Of a stretch of 64,000 nt of DNA, positions 49,954 through 60,333 are shown piece by piece. This DNA comes from Rhodocyclus gracilis. GTDB taxonomy: Bacteria; Pseudomonadota; Gammaproteobacteria; Burkholderiales; Rhodocyclaceae. The notes beneath the pieces were generated by a model, which worked only from the letters and a program-made list of their open reading frames with translations, did no database searches and was not told the DNA's origin. Position numbers and translations under genes: made by a program. The first letter of the stretch is position 1; every line of letters begins with the position of its first letter. Location: contig NZ_WIXJ01000007.1 in the NCBI RefSeq assembly GCF_009617575.1, positions 62,001 to 126,000 of the forward strand, written 5' to 3'.

Positions 49954-51063
49954 ATGCACACTGCCATCCTCTCCCCCGCCCACGGCTTCGACGAATTCAA
50001 CCAACTCGACGACGCCGCGGCGCACGCCCGTATTCGCGCCGCACGGGCGCGGCTCGGCAAGCGTGCCGCGCTGCTCTGTCACCACTACCAGCGCGCCGAC
50101 ATCTACCAGTACGCCGACCTCACCGGCGATTCGCTCAAGCTCTCACGCCTCGCCGCGCAGACCGACGCCGAGTACATCGTCTTCTGCGGCGTGCATTTCA
50201 TGGCCGAAGTCGCCGACATCATGTCGCGTCCCGAGCAGATCGCCATCCTCCCCGACCTCGCCGCCGGCTGCTCGATGGCCGACATGGCCAATCTGGCCAA
50301 GGTAGAGCGCTGCTGGCGCGAACTGGCGAGCGTGATCGACGTCGGCGCCGAAGTAACGCCGGTCACTTACATCAATTCGGCGGCCGATCTGAAGGCCTTC
50401 TGCGGCGAACGTGGCGGCATCGTGTGCACCTCGTCGAACGCCGGCAAGATCGCCGAGTGGGCCTTCGCGCAACGGCCGAAGGTGCTGTTCTTCCCCGACC
50501 AGCACCTCGGACGCTGGACCGGCGCGCAGATGGGCATTCCGCTCGACGAAATGCCGGTGTGGGACCCCGACCTCGAACTCGGCGGGCTGACACCCGAGCA
50601 GATCCGCCGCGCGCGCGTGCTGCTGTGGAAGGGCCACTGTTCGGTGCACCAGATGTTCCAGCCGCAGCACATCGCGCGCTTCCGCGCCGCGCATCCGGAC
50701 GGCATCGTCATCTCGCACCCGGAATGCAGTTTCGAGGTGTGCTCGGCGTCCGACCATGTCGGCTCGACCGAACTGATCGTGCGCACGATCAAGGAAGCCG
50801 CCCCCGGCACGCGCTGGCTGGTCGGCACCGAACTCAATCTCGTGAGCCGCCTGGCTGAAGAGGTGAAGAGCGAGGGCAAGATCGTCGAGTTCATGTCGCC
50901 GATCGTCTGCATGTGCTCGACCATGCAGCGCATCGACCCGCAGCATCTGGCGTGGACACTGGAAAACCTCGCCGAGGGGCGGGTCGTGAACCGCATCCGT
51001 GTTTCCGCGCGCGACGCCGGTAACGCCAGAACGGCGCTCGAGCGGATGCTCGCCGTCTCCTGA
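49954..51063 (+). CDS. nadA: NadA, quinolinate synthase
   Basis: A 369-residue [4Fe-4S] enzyme that makes quinolinate from iminoaspartate and DHAP for NAD synthesis. Three cluster Cys are seen in AAGCSMAD, HPECSFEV and IVCMCSTM. CHHYQRADIYQYADLTGDS is the N-terminal substrate region. The ATG at 49954 gives full family length. It is followed 13 nt later by the EEP-family gene. Confidence 0.97.
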   Translation: MHTAILSPAHGFDEFNQLDDAAAHARIRAARARLGKRAALLCHHYQRADIYQYADLTGDSLKLSRLAAQTDAEYIVFCGVHFMAEVADIMSRPEQIAILPDLAAGCSMADMANLAKVERCWRELASVIDVGAEVTPVTYINSAADLKAFCGERGGIVCTSSNAGKIAEWAFAQRPKVLFFPDQHLGRWTGAQMGIPLDEMPVWDPDLELGGLTPEQIRRARVLLWKGHCSVHQMFQPQHIARFRAAHPDGIVISHPECSFEVCSASDHVGSTELIVRTIKEAAPGTRWLVGTELNLVSRLAEEVKSEGKIVEFMSPIVCMCSTMQRIDPQHLAWTLENLAEGRVVNRIRVSARDAGNARTALERMLAVS

Positions 51064-51076
51064 GACGCCGACGACC

Positions 51077-51907
51077 ATGGCGAATGATCTGCGCATCGCC
51101 ACCTTCAATATTCACAAGGGTTTTTCCGCGCTCAACCGGCGCATGACGGTGCACGAGCTGCGCCAGCAATTGCGCAAGCTCGACGCCGACATCGTTTTTC
51201 TGCAGGAAGTGCAAGGCGAGCACCACGGCCACGCCGCGCGTCTCGCGCACTGGCCGGCGCTGGCGCAGGCCGAATTCCTCGCCGAGGACGTCTGGCCGCA
51301 GATCGCCTACGGTCGCAATGTCAGCTACCCGCGCGGCCATCACGGCAATGCCATCCTCGCGCGTCTGCCGATGACGGACATCCACAATCAGGACGTCACG
51401 CACTGGCGCTTCGAGCGGCGGGGGCTCCTGCATTGCACGGTGCGTCTGCCGGCGACGCCGGGGGCCAGCGGCGGCGAGGCCGTGCACTGCGTGTGCGTGC
51501 ATCTGTCGCTGTTCGGCCATTCGCGGCAACGGCAGATGAACGCGCTTGCCGAACACATCGAAACCGCCATCGCGGCCGACGCGCCGCTGATCGTGGCCGG
51601 CGACTTCAACGACTGGCGCAATCGCGCCGACGCCATCCTTGCCCGACGCCTCGGTCTGCGCGAAGTCTTCGCCGCCGTCACGCAGGATACTGACCGCGAC
51701 CGCGGGCAGCAGCGATCGACACCGCCGGTACGCAGCTTCCCCGCCGGCCTACCCCTCTTGCGCCTCGACCGCATCTACGTGCGCGGCTTTTCGGTCAAGG
51801 CGGCGACGCTGCACTTCGCGGCACCGGGCATACACCTTTCCGACCACGCCGCGCTCTCGGCCGAGCTGGTGCGCGACGCACCGGCGGGTACGCGCGATGC
51901 ACCTTAA
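51077..51907 (+). CDS. Endonuclease/exonuclease/phosphatase (EEP) family protein
   Basis: A 276-residue enzyme of the EEP fold. IATFNIHKGF (Asn ligand), FLQEVQGE (Glu ligand), VAGDFNDWRN (Asp/Asn pair) and the terminal LSDHAALSAEL (Asp-His pair) make up the metal-dependent active site. The substrate (nucleic acid or phosphoester) cannot be told. It overlaps the phospholipase D-type gene that follows by 11 nt. This pair is frequent in betaproteobacteria and suggests a membrane-lipid role. Confidence 0.9.
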   Translation: MANDLRIATFNIHKGFSALNRRMTVHELRQQLRKLDADIVFLQEVQGEHHGHAARLAHWPALAQAEFLAEDVWPQIAYGRNVSYPRGHHGNAILARLPMTDIHNQDVTHWRFERRGLLHCTVRLPATPGASGGEAVHCVCVHLSLFGHSRQRQMNALAEHIETAIAADAPLIVAGDFNDWRNRADAILARRLGLREVFAAVTQDTDRDRGQQRSTPPVRSFPAGLPLLRLDRIYVRGFSVKAATLHFAAPGIHLSDHAALSAELVRDAPAGTRDAP

Positions 51908-53078
51908 CTTCGCCGGCGGCAACCGCCTCACACTGCTCACCTGCGGGGGCGAGTATTTCCCGGCGCTGCGCGCCGCCATCGACGCCGCCAGTCAGGATGT
52001 CCACCTTGAAAGCTACCTGTTTGCCGACGACGCAACGGGACGCGAGATCGCCGCTGCGCTCGCCCGCGCCGCCCGGCGTGGCATACGGGTGCGCTTGCTG
52101 GTCGACGGCTTTGGCGCGCGCGACTCATTGCCCGCACTGACAGAGCACATCTCCACCGCCGGTGGTGCTGTGCTGGCCTATCGCCCCGAAATCGCTCGCT
52201 TCTCGCTCAACCGGCAGCGTCTGCGCCGGATGCACCGCAAGCTCGCGCTGATTGACGGCCACATCGCCTTCATCGGCGGCATCAACGTCATCGACGATCT
52301 CGATACGCCGCACCAAACGGCGCCGCGTTTCGACTTTGCGGTGCGCGTCGAGGGGCCGCTGCTTGCCGACATCGACGACGCGCTCTGGCGACTCTGGCGG
52401 GCCGTCTCCTGGACAAGCCTGCGACAACACGCGCCTCGCCCCCAAAAGCTCACCGCCTTGCCGTGCGGCGGACAACGCGCGGCGCTCGTCGTCCGCGATA
52501 ATCTGCGGCATCGCCGCGCCATCGAAAACGCCTATCTCGACGCCATTGCCGCCGCCCGCGACGACATCCTTATCGCCAACGCCTACTTCCTGCCGACACC
52601 ACGCTTCCTGCGCGCGCTGCGTGCGGCGGCGGCGCGTGGCGTACGTGTCAGCCTCCTGCTGCAAGGGCACGTCGAATTCTGTCTGCTGCATTACGCGACG
52701 CAATCGCTCTACGACGATCTGCTCGCCAGCGGCGTGCGCATTCACCTCTACCAGCGCGGTTTCCTGCACGCCAAAGTCGCTGTCATCGATACGGACTGGG
52801 CAACGGTGGGATCCTCCAACATCGATCCCTTCAGCCTGCTGGCTGCGCGTGAAGCCAACCTCGTCGTGCACGATCCGGCTTTTGCCAGCGAACTACGTGC
52901 ACAACTCAGCCGCGCCATGCGCGAGGACGCTGGCGAGTTGCCGGCCGCGCATTGGCGGAAACGCCGTTGGCTCGCCCGCCAGTGGCGACACCTCGCGTAC
53001 GCCCTCATCAGTCTGGCGGTTGGCTTGTCCGGCTTCGGTCGTCGCCCCGCCAGACGCTCTCGCGCGCCTCGCGCATGA
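51897..53078 (+). CDS. clsB: ClsB-type cardiolipin synthase / phospholipase D family
   Basis: A 393-residue protein with two HKD motifs: HRKLALIDGHIAFIGG (about 114-129) and HAKVAVIDTDWATVGSSNID (about 287-306). It lacks the N-terminal membrane helices of ClsA, as ClsB does. A short hydrophobic stretch near the C-terminus (YALISLAVGLSGFG) may attach it to the membrane. The likely reaction joins two phosphatidylglycerols or related lipids. It starts inside the EEP gene. The 148 nt after it contain no gene I can support. Confidence 0.85.
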   Translation: MHLNFAGGNRLTLLTCGGEYFPALRAAIDAASQDVHLESYLFADDATGREIAAALARAARRGIRVRLLVDGFGARDSLPALTEHISTAGGAVLAYRPEIARFSLNRQRLRRMHRKLALIDGHIAFIGGINVIDDLDTPHQTAPRFDFAVRVEGPLLADIDDALWRLWRAVSWTSLRQHAPRPQKLTALPCGGQRAALVVRDNLRHRRAIENAYLDAIAAARDDILIANAYFLPTPRFLRALRAAAARGVRVSLLLQGHVEFCLLHYATQSLYDDLLASGVRIHLYQRGFLHAKVAVIDTDWATVGSSNIDPFSLLAAREANLVVHDPAFASELRAQLSRAMREDAGELPAAHWRKRRWLARQWRHLAYALISLAVGLSGFGRRPARRSRAPRA

Positions 53079-53226
53079 ATTCTCACACCCAGCCCCTGTT
53101 GCCGCCGGGTGAGCGCCCCCACATGGGAGCTCTGATGGCAAACTCCGCCCCTTTCGCCGCCGCTGTGCTACCCACACCGCCAACACCCGCACCGCGACGC
53201 GCCACTCATTTCGGGAAAACCTCACC

Positions 53227-54552
53227 ATGACCGACGACGACACACGCGCCAGCGCGCCCGTCCCGCGCGGACGCCGCCAGCGCTTTTTGCATCTGGGCCG
53301 CGCCGTCGGCGAAATGGCCGTCTCCGCCGCCGCTGATGGCATCGCCCAGCTCGCGCGCGGCGAACGTCCGCAGCTCAGCCAGCTGATGCTGACGCCGGAC
53401 AACGCCCGCCGCCTCGCCGACCGGCTCTCGAAGATGCGCGGCGCCGCCATGAAAGTCGGCCAGCTGATGTCGATGGACGGCAAGGACGTGCTGCCGCCCG
53501 AATTCGCGCAACTGCTCGCCGGCCTGCGCGACAGCGCGCACGTCATGCCGCTACCGCAACTCGCGACGGTACTGGAAGAAGAATGGGGCAGCGGCTGGGA
53601 AAGCCGTTTCCGCCGCTTTTCTTTCAACCCGATTGCCGCCGCGTCAATCGGCCAGGTGCACCGCGCCGAAACCGCCGACGGACGGACGCTGGCGATCAAG
53701 ATTCAGTACCCCGGCGTCCGCGACAGCATCGACAGCGACATCGCCAACATCGCCCTGCTGACGCGACTGCCGGGACTGGTGCCGCCCGGCTGGGACGTGG
53801 CGCCGCTGCTGGAGCGCGTGCGCCAGCAACTCTACGAAGAGACCGACTACGTCACGGAAGCGGCCTCGCTCACCGCCTATCGCGCGCAACTGGGCGACGA
53901 CCCCCTGCTGCATGTGCCGGCGCTCTACGCTGACCTGTCGACGCCGCGCATTCTGGCGACCGACTTCGCCGCCGGCGAATCCATCGATCAGCTGATGAGC
54001 GGCGCGCACTCGCAAGCGCTGCGGGATCGGGTCGCCGAGGCGCTGACGCGTCTCGCGCTACGCGAACTCTTCGAATTCCGGCTCATGCAGACCGACCCGA
54101 ATTTCGCCAATTACCTCTACGACAGCGCCAGCGACCGCATCTCGCTGCTCGACTTTGGCGCGACGCAGGCGATTGCCGAACCGGTCGTCGACATCCTGCG
54201 CGAAATGGCACGGGCGCTGCGTGCCGAAGACCGTCCGCGCATCCGCGACGCGGCCGCTGCGCTCGGCTTCATTGGTGCAGAAGATAGCGACGCGCAAGCG
54301 AATGGCGTGGTCGATATCGTCCTGCTTTCGGGCGAACCGCTGCGCACACACGGGCGCTACGATTTCGGCAACTCCGATCTCTTCGGACGCGTCTATGCCA
54401 ACGGTCGCGACCAGTACCGCGAGCAGGGATTCCCCGGCGCACCGCCGGCCGACATCATGCTTTTGCAACGCAAATTCGCCGGCGTCTTCCTGCTCGCCTC
54501 GCGTCTGCGCGCGCGCATCGACATTGGCCGCCTGTTCGACCCGTATCTGTGA
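53227..54552 (+). CDS. ABC1/UbiB-family atypical kinase
   Basis: A 441-residue member of the ABC1/ADCK/UbiB family. It has the family-specific KxGQ motif (KVGQLMSMDG), an ATP-site Lys in LAIKIQYPG, and the ExD-type and DFG parts QTDPNFANYL and ISLLDFG. Members act as ATPases in quinone biosynthesis or lipid handling. It lacks the C-terminal membrane helices of true UbiB, so it is more likely a paralogue. Next to a cardiolipin synthase, a lipid role is possible. Confidence 0.9.
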   Translation: MTDDDTRASAPVPRGRRQRFLHLGRAVGEMAVSAAADGIAQLARGERPQLSQLMLTPDNARRLADRLSKMRGAAMKVGQLMSMDGKDVLPPEFAQLLAGLRDSAHVMPLPQLATVLEEEWGSGWESRFRRFSFNPIAAASIGQVHRAETADGRTLAIKIQYPGVRDSIDSDIANIALLTRLPGLVPPGWDVAPLLERVRQQLYEETDYVTEAASLTAYRAQLGDDPLLHVPALYADLSTPRILATDFAAGESIDQLMSGAHSQALRDRVAEALTRLALRELFEFRLMQTDPNFANYLYDSASDRISLLDFGATQAIAEPVVDILREMARALRAEDRPRIRDAAAALGFIGAEDSDAQANGVVDIVLLSGEPLRTHGRYDFGNSDLFGRVYANGRDQYREQGFPGAPPADIMLLQRKFAGVFLLASRLRARIDIGRLFDPYL

Positions 54553-54607
54553 GGTAGCTTGGACAGGGTGCGCCGCACGTAAGACCTTGGCGGCGCGGCG
54601 GCGCATC

Positions 54608-55522
54608 TCACTCGGCGACGCGTGTCTGCTGCGCCGGTACGCGCGCCATCGACCAGTGCGCCACCGCCCAGGCCCAGAATTCGGACAAGGGCGCGCCGTG
54701 CAGGGCCGCCGGCACCGGCTGACCGAGAAAGGCCATCACCTCGGCCAGCACGGCAGCGCCGCCCGCGCAATCGACGGGCCTCGCCAGCGACTGCTTGGAG
54801 AGCTTTTGTCCGTGCACATCGGTCGCCACCGGCAGATGCGCGTAAGTCAGCGTCGGCACGCCGAGGCGTTGCTGCAGCCAGATCTGGCGCGGCGTCGACG
54901 CCAAAAGATCAGCGCCACGCACAACCGCAGTGACGCCCTGGTCAGCATCGTCGACGACCACTGCCAGTTGATACGCAAACTGCCCGTCCGCGCGCAACAA
55001 GACGAAGTCGCCAACATCTCGCTCCAGTTGTTGCGCGTAAGCGCCCTGCACGCGATCCATAAAGCCGACCTCCTGCGCCGGCACGCGCATGCGCCAGGCG
55101 CGCGCTGCACGCCCCGCGGCGAGGCCGGAACGACACGTCCCCGGATAAACGCGCCCGCCATCCACCGACTGCGCCACCGACGAATCGGCGATTTCGCTGC
55201 GGGAGCAGGCGCACGGATAAACGTCGCCATCGAGTTGCAAGGCAACCAGCGCCGCGTGATAGCGGTCGACGCGCCGGCTCTGCACCAGAACCTCGCCGTC
55301 CCAGACGAAGCCGAAACCGGCCAGCGTACGCACGATGGCGTCCGCCGCGCCCGGCAAACTGCGCGGCGCGTCGATGTCTTCGATGCGCAGCAACCACTCG
55401 CCGCCCGCTGCCCGCGCGTCGAGGTAACTGCCAACCGCCGCGACCAGCGAACCAAAATGCAGCGCGCCACTCGGCGAAGGCGCAAAGCGCCCGCGATAGA
55501 CGGGGGAAGTCACGACAGGCAT
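54608..55522 (-). CDS. gluQ: GluQ, glutamyl-queuosine tRNA(Asp) synthetase
   Basis: A 304-residue truncated glutamyl-tRNA synthetase paralogue that places Glu on queuosine of tRNA-Asp. The HIGH-like motif is in FAPSPSGALHFGS, the zinc site is YPCACSRSE with YPGTCRSG, and the KMSKS-like motif is KLSKQ. The anticodon-binding domain of GluRS is absent, as expected. ATG 55522 is chosen because VYRGRFAPSPSG must be near the N-terminus. It faces the ABC1 kinase gene. Confidence 0.95.
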   Translation of the reverse strand: MPVVTSPVYRGRFAPSPSGALHFGSLVAAVGSYLDARAAGGEWLLRIEDIDAPRSLPGAADAIVRTLAGFGFVWDGEVLVQSRRVDRYHAALVALQLDGDVYPCACSRSEIADSSVAQSVDGGRVYPGTCRSGLAAGRAARAWRMRVPAQEVGFMDRVQGAYAQQLERDVGDFVLLRADGQFAYQLAVVVDDADQGVTAVVRGADLLASTPRQIWLQQRLGVPTLTYAHLPVATDVHGQKLSKQSLARPVDCAGGAAVLAEVMAFLGQPVPAALHGAPLSEFWAWAVAHWSMARVPAQQTRVAE

Positions 55523-55575
55523 GAGCGCTCGCGACACACTCCGGGAGCGGGGCGACGCCCCCGGAGGCGTCGAAC

Positions 55576-56667
55576 TTAGACGTTGAACAGGAAGTTCAGC
55601 ACGTCGCCGTCGCGCACGACGTATTCCTTGCCTTCGGCGCGCATCTTGCCGGCTTCCTTCGCACCCGCCTCGCCCTTGAAGGCGATGAAGTCGTCGAAAG
55701 CGATCGTCTGCGCACGGATGAAACCACGCTCGAAGTCGGTGTGGATGACGGCGGCCGCCTGCGGCGCGGTGTCGCCCTTGTGGATGGTCCACGCGCGCAC
55801 TTCCTTGACGCCGGCGGTGAAGTAGGTCTGCAGGCCGAGCAGGTGATAGCCGGTGCGGATCAGGCGGTCGAGGCCGGGCTCGGTGAGGCCCATCGACTCG
55901 AGGAATTCGAGCTTGTCGGCGTCGTCGAGATCGGCGATTTCGGCTTCGATCGAGGCACACAGCGCAACCACTTCGGCGCCTTCTGCCGCCGCATGCGCAC
56001 GCACCGCATCGAGCAACGGATTATTGGTGAAACCATCTTCGGCGACGTTGGCGGCATAGAGCACCGGCTTGGCGGTGATCAGGCAGAGAGGCCGCAGACT
56101 CGCCCACTCTTCCTTCGCCAGCTTGAGGCCGCGCACCGGCTTGCCCTGATCGAGCTGGGCGAAACACTTCTCGAGCACGGCGACGAGGGTCTTCGCTTCC
56201 TTGTCGCCCGAAGCGGCCGGACGCTTGTAGCGGTTGATCGCCTTCTCGACCGTCGTCATGTCGGCGAGCGCGAGTTCGGTGTCGATCGTCTCGATGTCGC
56301 GGATCGGATCGACGCTGCCGGACACGTGGATCACGTTATCGTCGGCAAAGCAGCGCACCACGTGCACCACGGCATCGGTTTCGCGGATGTTGGCGAGGAA
56401 CTGGTTGCCGAGGCCCTCGCCCTTCGACGCGCCGGCGACCAGTCCGGCGATGTCGACGAACTCGACGATCGCCGGCTGGATCTTCTGCGGCTTGACGATC
56501 GCCGAGAGCTGCGCCAGACGCGGATCCGGCACTTCGACGATGCCGACGTTCGGCTCGATGGTGCAGAACGGGTAGTTCTCGGCCTGGATGCCGGCCTTGG
56601 TCAGCGCATTGAACAGCGTGGACTTGCCGACGTTGGGCAGGCCGACGATTCCGCATTTGAGGCTCAT
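55576..56667 (-). CDS. ychF: YchF/OLA1 redox-regulated ATPase
   Basis: A 363-residue Obg-family P-loop NTPase. It has GLPNVGKST (8-16), [20 protein letters not shown] and a C-terminal TGS-like domain ([15 protein letters not shown]). YchF prefers ATP, binds ribosomes and affects stress responses. The start at 56667 overlaps the pth stop (ATGA), the usual pth-ychF pair. Confidence 0.98.
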   Translation of the reverse strand: MSLKCGIVGLPNVGKSTLFNALTKAGIQAENYPFCTIEPNVGIVEVPDPRLAQLSAIVKPQKIQPAIVEFVDIAGLVAGASKGEGLGNQFLANIRETDAVVHVVRCFADDNVIHVSGSVDPIRDIETIDTELALADMTTVEKAINRYKRPAASGDKEAKTLVAVLEKCFAQLDQGKPVRGLKLAKEEWASLRPLCLITAKPVLYAANVAEDGFTNNPLLDAVRAHAAAEGAEVVALCASIEAEIADLDDADKLEFLESMGLTEPGLDRLIRTGYHLLGLQTYFTAGVKEVRAWTIHKGDTAPQAAAVIHTDFERGFIRAQTIAFDDFIAFKGEAGAKEAGKMRAEGKEYVVRDGDVLNFLFNV

Positions 56668-57248
56668 GGGAGAGATTCCTGTGGGGGCTTGACGTGGAGG
56701 ATACGCTGCGCGGCGGCCGTGTCGCCGGCGGCCAGTTGCGGCCAGGCGATGAGGCAGCGATCCAGCGCAGCATCGATCATTTCGCGCTCTTCGCGGCGCG
56801 GCGCCTTGAGCACGTAGCCGGCAACGGCATCGCGCTCGCCGGGGTGGCCGATACCCAGCCGCAGACGCCAAAAATCAGCCGTGCCCAGCCGCGCCTGGAT
56901 GTCCTTGAGGCCGTTATGTCCACCATTGCCACCGCCTTTTTTGAGGCGGATGCTGCCGGGTGGCAAATCCAGATCGTCGTGCACGACGAGGATTTCTTCG
57001 GCCGGGATGCGATAAAACTGGGCCAGTGCGGCAACCGACTGCCCCGAGCGATTCATGAACGTCGCCGGCTGCAATAACCAGCGCTCGCCGGCGCGACCGA
57101 CCGTGCCGAAAAAGCGGCCCTGCGGCGCCAGCGCGGCGCGCAGTTCAGCAGCCAGCCGGTCGACGAACCAGAAGCCGACGTTATGCCGGGTGTCGGCGTA
57201 ATCGGCGCCGGGGTTGCCAAGGCCGACGATCAGACGGGGCTCACTCAT
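56664..57248 (-). CDS. pth: Pth, peptidyl-tRNA hydrolase
   Basis: A 194-residue esterase that recycles peptidyl-tRNA. [21 protein letters not shown] has the catalytic His and Asn contacts. [18 protein letters not shown] and [14 protein letters not shown] complete the signature. ATG 57248 is chosen because the fold begins there; longer starts would enter the rplY terminator. Coupled to ychF. Confidence 0.98.
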   Translation of the reverse strand: MSEPRLIVGLGNPGADYADTRHNVGFWFVDRLAAELRAALAPQGRFFGTVGRAGERWLLQPATFMNRSGQSVAALAQFYRIPAEEILVVHDDLDLPPGSIRLKKGGGNGGHNGLKDIQARLGTADFWRLRLGIGHPGERDAVAGYVLKAPRREEREMIDAALDRCLIAWPQLAAGDTAAAQRILHVKPPQESLP

Positions 57249-57338
57249 GTCAGGACGGATATCGCACACAGACGGAGAACACAGCGCACGCCACACCCAC
57301 TTTGCATCGCAGCTTGGGCGGTCAGGCGTTCGCCACAA

Positions 57339-57383
57339 TAAAAAAGGCCGCCGCAGGCGCACTCAGGCGCCGGACGACGGCCT
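57339..57383 (-). terminator. Rho-independent terminator of rplY
   Basis: On the minus strand, AGGCCGTCG pairs with CGGCGGCCT (one G-T pair) around a GC-rich 21-nt loop, followed by a TTTTTTA run. It lies 16 nt after the rplY stop. Confidence 0.85.
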
Positions 57384-57399
57384 CTCATCGGCGTGAAAC

Positions 57400-58023
57400 T
57401 CAGGCCGCAGGTGCGGCTTGCTCGCCCGCAGCTTCGCCTTCTTCAGCCGCCGCCGCGCCACCCTTCTTCAGCTGGATCAGGGCAACGACGCCGTCGTCGC
57501 CGTGCGTCAGTACACGAACGCCAGCCGGGAGAACGAGTTGCGAGACGTGGATCGAGTGGCCTGCCGCCAGATCCTTCAGATCGACCTCGATGAATTCGGG
57601 CAGATCCTTCGGCAGGCAAACGACTTCGACTTCGCTCAGCACGTGCGAAACGCTGCCACCGGCGAGCTTGACGCCCGGCGCCTGGTCGGCGTTAACGAAG
57701 TGCAGCGGCACCTTCTGGTGAATTTCGTGCGTCGCGTCGATACGCAGGAAGTCGACGTGCAGAACACGCGGCTTGTAGGCGTGGACTTGCGAGTCACGCA
57801 GCAGCACCGGCTCGGCAACGCCGTCGATGACGAGCGTCAGCACGGACGAGTGGAAGGCTTCCTTGCGCAGCGCGAGGAGGATCTGGTTGTGATCGAGTTC
57901 GATCGCTACGGCCGGCGCAGAACCGCCGTAGACGACGGCCGGGACTTTTTCAGCACGGCGCAGGCGGCGGCTCGCTCCGGACCCCCGCACAGTGCGAACT
58001 TGCGCGTTCAGTTCAAATTTCAT
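57400..58023 (-). CDS. rplY: Ribosomal protein bL25 (CTC form)
   Basis: A 207-residue 5S rRNA-binding protein of the long CTC type. The N-terminal L25 domain (RGSGASRRLRRAEKVPAVVYGG) is followed by the TL5-like C-terminal domain and an Ala/Glu-rich tail. It sits between prs and pth, the standard betaproteobacterial order. A clear terminator follows. Confidence 0.97.
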   Translation of the reverse strand: MKFELNAQVRTVRGSGASRRLRRAEKVPAVVYGGSAPAVAIELDHNQILLALRKEAFHSSVLTLVIDGVAEPVLLRDSQVHAYKPRVLHVDFLRIDATHEIHQKVPLHFVNADQAPGVKLAGGSVSHVLSEVEVVCLPKDLPEFIEVDLKDLAAGHSIHVSQLVLPAGVRVLTHGDDGVVALIQLKKGGAAAAEEGEAAGEQAAPAA

Positions 58024-58128
58024 GACAGCTCCTGGTGATGAAACAACCCGCCCGCGACCAGGCGGGGATTGGGAGCAGCGAGAACCGCCGGACGCCCGCG
58101 TTAGCCGCGGACAACCGCCGAGCGCTCA

Positions 58129-59079
58129 CTACTCGATAAACAGGGAGGACACCGAGTCCTCGTTGCTGATGCGGCGAATCGTTTCGGCCAGCACATCGGC
58201 CACCGACAGCTGGCGGATACGCGGACACGCCTGCGCATCAAGACGCAGCGGAATGGTGTCGGTCACGACCAGTTCGTCGAGATCGGACGCGTTGATGCGT
58301 TCGACCGCCGCCCCCGACAACACCGGGTGCGTACAGTAGGCGAGCACGCGCTTGGCGCCGCGCTCCTTGAGCGCCGAGGCGGCCTTGCACAGCGTGCCGG
58401 CGGTATCGACCATGTCGTCCATCAGCACGCAGGTACGGCCATCCACCTCGCCGATGATGTTCATCACTTCCGACACATTGGCCTTCGGCCGGCGCTTGTC
58501 GATGATCGCCAGATCGCACTCGAGGCGCTTGGCCAGCGCGCGGGCACGGACGACGCCACCGACGTCAGGCGAGACGACCATGAGATCGGGGAAGTTACGC
58601 TTCCACACATCAGCCAGCAGGATCGGCAACGAGTAGATGTTATCGACCGGGATGTTGAAGAAGCCTTGAATCTGGTCGGCATGCAGGTCCATCGTCAGCA
58701 TGCGGTGCACGCCGGCGGCGGTAAGCAGGTCGGCCACCAGCTTGGCGGCGATCGGCACACGCGCCGAGCGCGGGCGGCGATCCTGCCGGGCGTAACCGAA
58801 GTAGGGAACCGCCGCGGTGATGCGGCCGGCCGACGCGCGCTTCAGAGCGTCGACGAGGACCAGCAACTCCATCAGGTTTTCGTTGGCCGGCGCGCAGGTC
58901 GACTGGAGAACGAAAACGTCCTTGCCGCGAACGTGTTCGTGAATCTCGACACTCACTTCACCATCGGAAAAACGCCCAACATTGGCTCGACCGAGCGAAA
59001 TGTTGAGTCGCTTGGCGACATCGGCAGCCAGCTTCGGGTTGGCATTGCCGGTGAAGACCATCAGGCTGTCGTAGGCCAC
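58129..59079 (-). CDS. prs: Prs, ribose-phosphate pyrophosphokinase
   Basis: A 316-residue enzyme that makes PRPP. The flexible loop and ATP site ([15 protein letters not shown]), the [11 protein letters not shown] metal site, and the PRPP loop [12 protein letters not shown] are all in place. It follows tRNA-Gln by 86 nt and is likely co-transcribed with ispE and the tRNA. Confidence 0.98.
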   Translation of the reverse strand: MAYDSLMVFTGNANPKLAADVAKRLNISLGRANVGRFSDGEVSVEIHEHVRGKDVFVLQSTCAPANENLMELLVLVDALKRASAGRITAAVPYFGYARQDRRPRSARVPIAAKLVADLLTAAGVHRMLTMDLHADQIQGFFNIPVDNIYSLPILLADVWKRNFPDLMVVSPDVGGVVRARALAKRLECDLAIIDKRRPKANVSEVMNIIGEVDGRTCVLMDDMVDTAGTLCKAASALKERGAKRVLAYCTHPVLSGAAVERINASDLDELVVTDTIPLRLDAQACPRIRQLSVADVLAETIRRISNEDSVSSLFIE

Positions 59080-59164
59080 TGCGCGCTGCTCCCGGCGCCG
59101 CGAATCCGGCGCCTAAAATGAAGACGGGCAGGCTTGAAGACCTGCCCGGCGTAAGCAATTCGGA

Positions 59165-59241
59165 TGGCTGGGGAAGAAGGATTCGAACCTTCGAATACCG
59201 GAATCAAAATCCGGTGCCTTAACCAACTTGGCGACTCCCCA
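59165..59241 (-). tRNA. tRNA-Gln (anticodon UUG)
   Basis: A 77-nt cloverleaf. The acceptor stem TGGGGAG pairs with TTCCCCA, then discriminator G and an encoded CCA. The anticodon stem CCGGA/TCCGG has loop TTTTGAT, so the anticodon is TTG (reads CAA). The T-arm is AGGTTCGAATCCT. The leading T (U1-A72) is typical of tRNA-Gln. It lies between ispE and prs as in many betaproteobacteria. Confidence 0.97.
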
Positions 59242-59280
59242 GCGGTCGTTCGCAAGGCTTAGCCAGCGAACGAGGCGCGG

Positions 59281-59286
59281 ATCATA
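59281..59286 (-). promoter_or_regulatory. Possible -10 box for tRNA-Gln/prs
   Basis: On the minus strand TATGAT, about 33 nt before the tRNA start, in an AT-rich patch unlike its surroundings. No good -35 box is seen. Confidence 0.35.
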
Positions 59287-59391
59287 CAAGATAATTTTGA
59301 AAAAAACCAGCGCGAGGAACGAAAATTCTTCAGCACATGCGTCGTGCATCTGCCGTGCAGGCCGTCATGCGCAGCGCGACACCCGCCCGGA

Positions 59392-60309
59392 TCAGCCCTC
59401 CACCAAAGCATGCAGCGGATGGCGCGACAGGCCATCGGCCAGCCAGCCGGAAAAATGCGCCGGCATCTGACGCCACACCACCTCGGCCTGCGCGCGATCG
59501 GCAAATTCAGCAAATACGCAGGCACCGGAGCCCGTCATCCGTGCGCGGGCAAAGCCGGAGAGCCACGTCAATCGCTCGGCAACGGCCGGAAAGCGGGCGA
59601 CAACCACCGCCTCAAGATCGTTATGCTCTTCGCCGGGCTGCCAGGCGGCAGGCGCCAAGGGCGGCGTATCGCGCACGAGATCAGGCGCCGAGAAGACGAG
59701 CGCCGTCGGCACTTCGACCGGCGACTCGATGACAAGGTAACAGGCGGGCGGCAGGCTCAACGGCCGCAGTTCCTCGCCCACCCCTTCGGCAAAAGCATTC
59801 TCGCCAAAAACGAACACCGGCACGTCAGCCCCCAGCGCGAGGCCAATTTCCTGTAGGCGCTGGCGCGACAGACCCAACTGCCACAGATGATTCAGCGCCA
59901 GCAGCGTCGTCGCCGCATCGGAACTACCGCCGCCCAGCCCGCCCCCCATCGGCAGGCGCTTGTCGACGGCGATATCGACCCCTCGCCGGCAGCCGGTTTC
60001 CGCCTGCAGAAGACGCGCCGCGCGGATCGTCAGATCGAGCTCGGGAGGAACGCCCGGCAGCGGCGTCACGAGCCGCAACTGCTCGTCGTCGCGCGGCGTA
60101 AAACGCAGGCCGTCGCCATGCCCAACAAAGCGAAAGGCAGTCTGCAAACAGTGATAGCCGTCCGCGCGTCGACCGACAACGTGCAGAAACAGATTGAGCT
60201 TGGCGGGCGCCGGATAGACGCTCTCCCACGTCCAATCCGTCGCCTCGCGCCCGGCAGACGACGAAGCGGAAAAAGGGGAAACCGCGGGAGCAGCAGAAGC
60301 AGTAGTCAT
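59392..60309 (-). CDS. ispE: IspE, 4-diphosphocytidyl-2-C-methyl-D-erythritol kinase
   Basis: A 305-residue GHMP kinase of the MEP isoprenoid pathway. PAPAKLNLFLHVVGRRADGYH carries the catalytic Lys, LPMGGGLGGGSSDAA is the ATP loop, and MTGSGACVFAEF is the third GHMP motif. The N-terminal 30 residues (Ala/Ser-rich) are not conserved, so the true start may be later. It follows lolB by about 25 nt. Confidence 0.97.
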   Translation of the reverse strand: MTTASAAPAVSPFSASSSAGREATDWTWESVYPAPAKLNLFLHVVGRRADGYHCLQTAFRFVGHGDGLRFTPRDDEQLRLVTPLPGVPPELDLTIRAARLLQAETGCRRGVDIAVDKRLPMGGGLGGGSSDAATTLLALNHLWQLGLSRQRLQEIGLALGADVPVFVFGENAFAEGVGEELRPLSLPPACYLVIESPVEVPTALVFSAPDLVRDTPPLAPAAWQPGEEHNDLEAVVVARFPAVAERLTWLSGFARARMTGSGACVFAEFADRAQAEVVWRQMPAHFSGWLADGLSRHPLHALVEG

Positions 60310-60333
60310 GTCACACAGCCAATGAACAGGAAT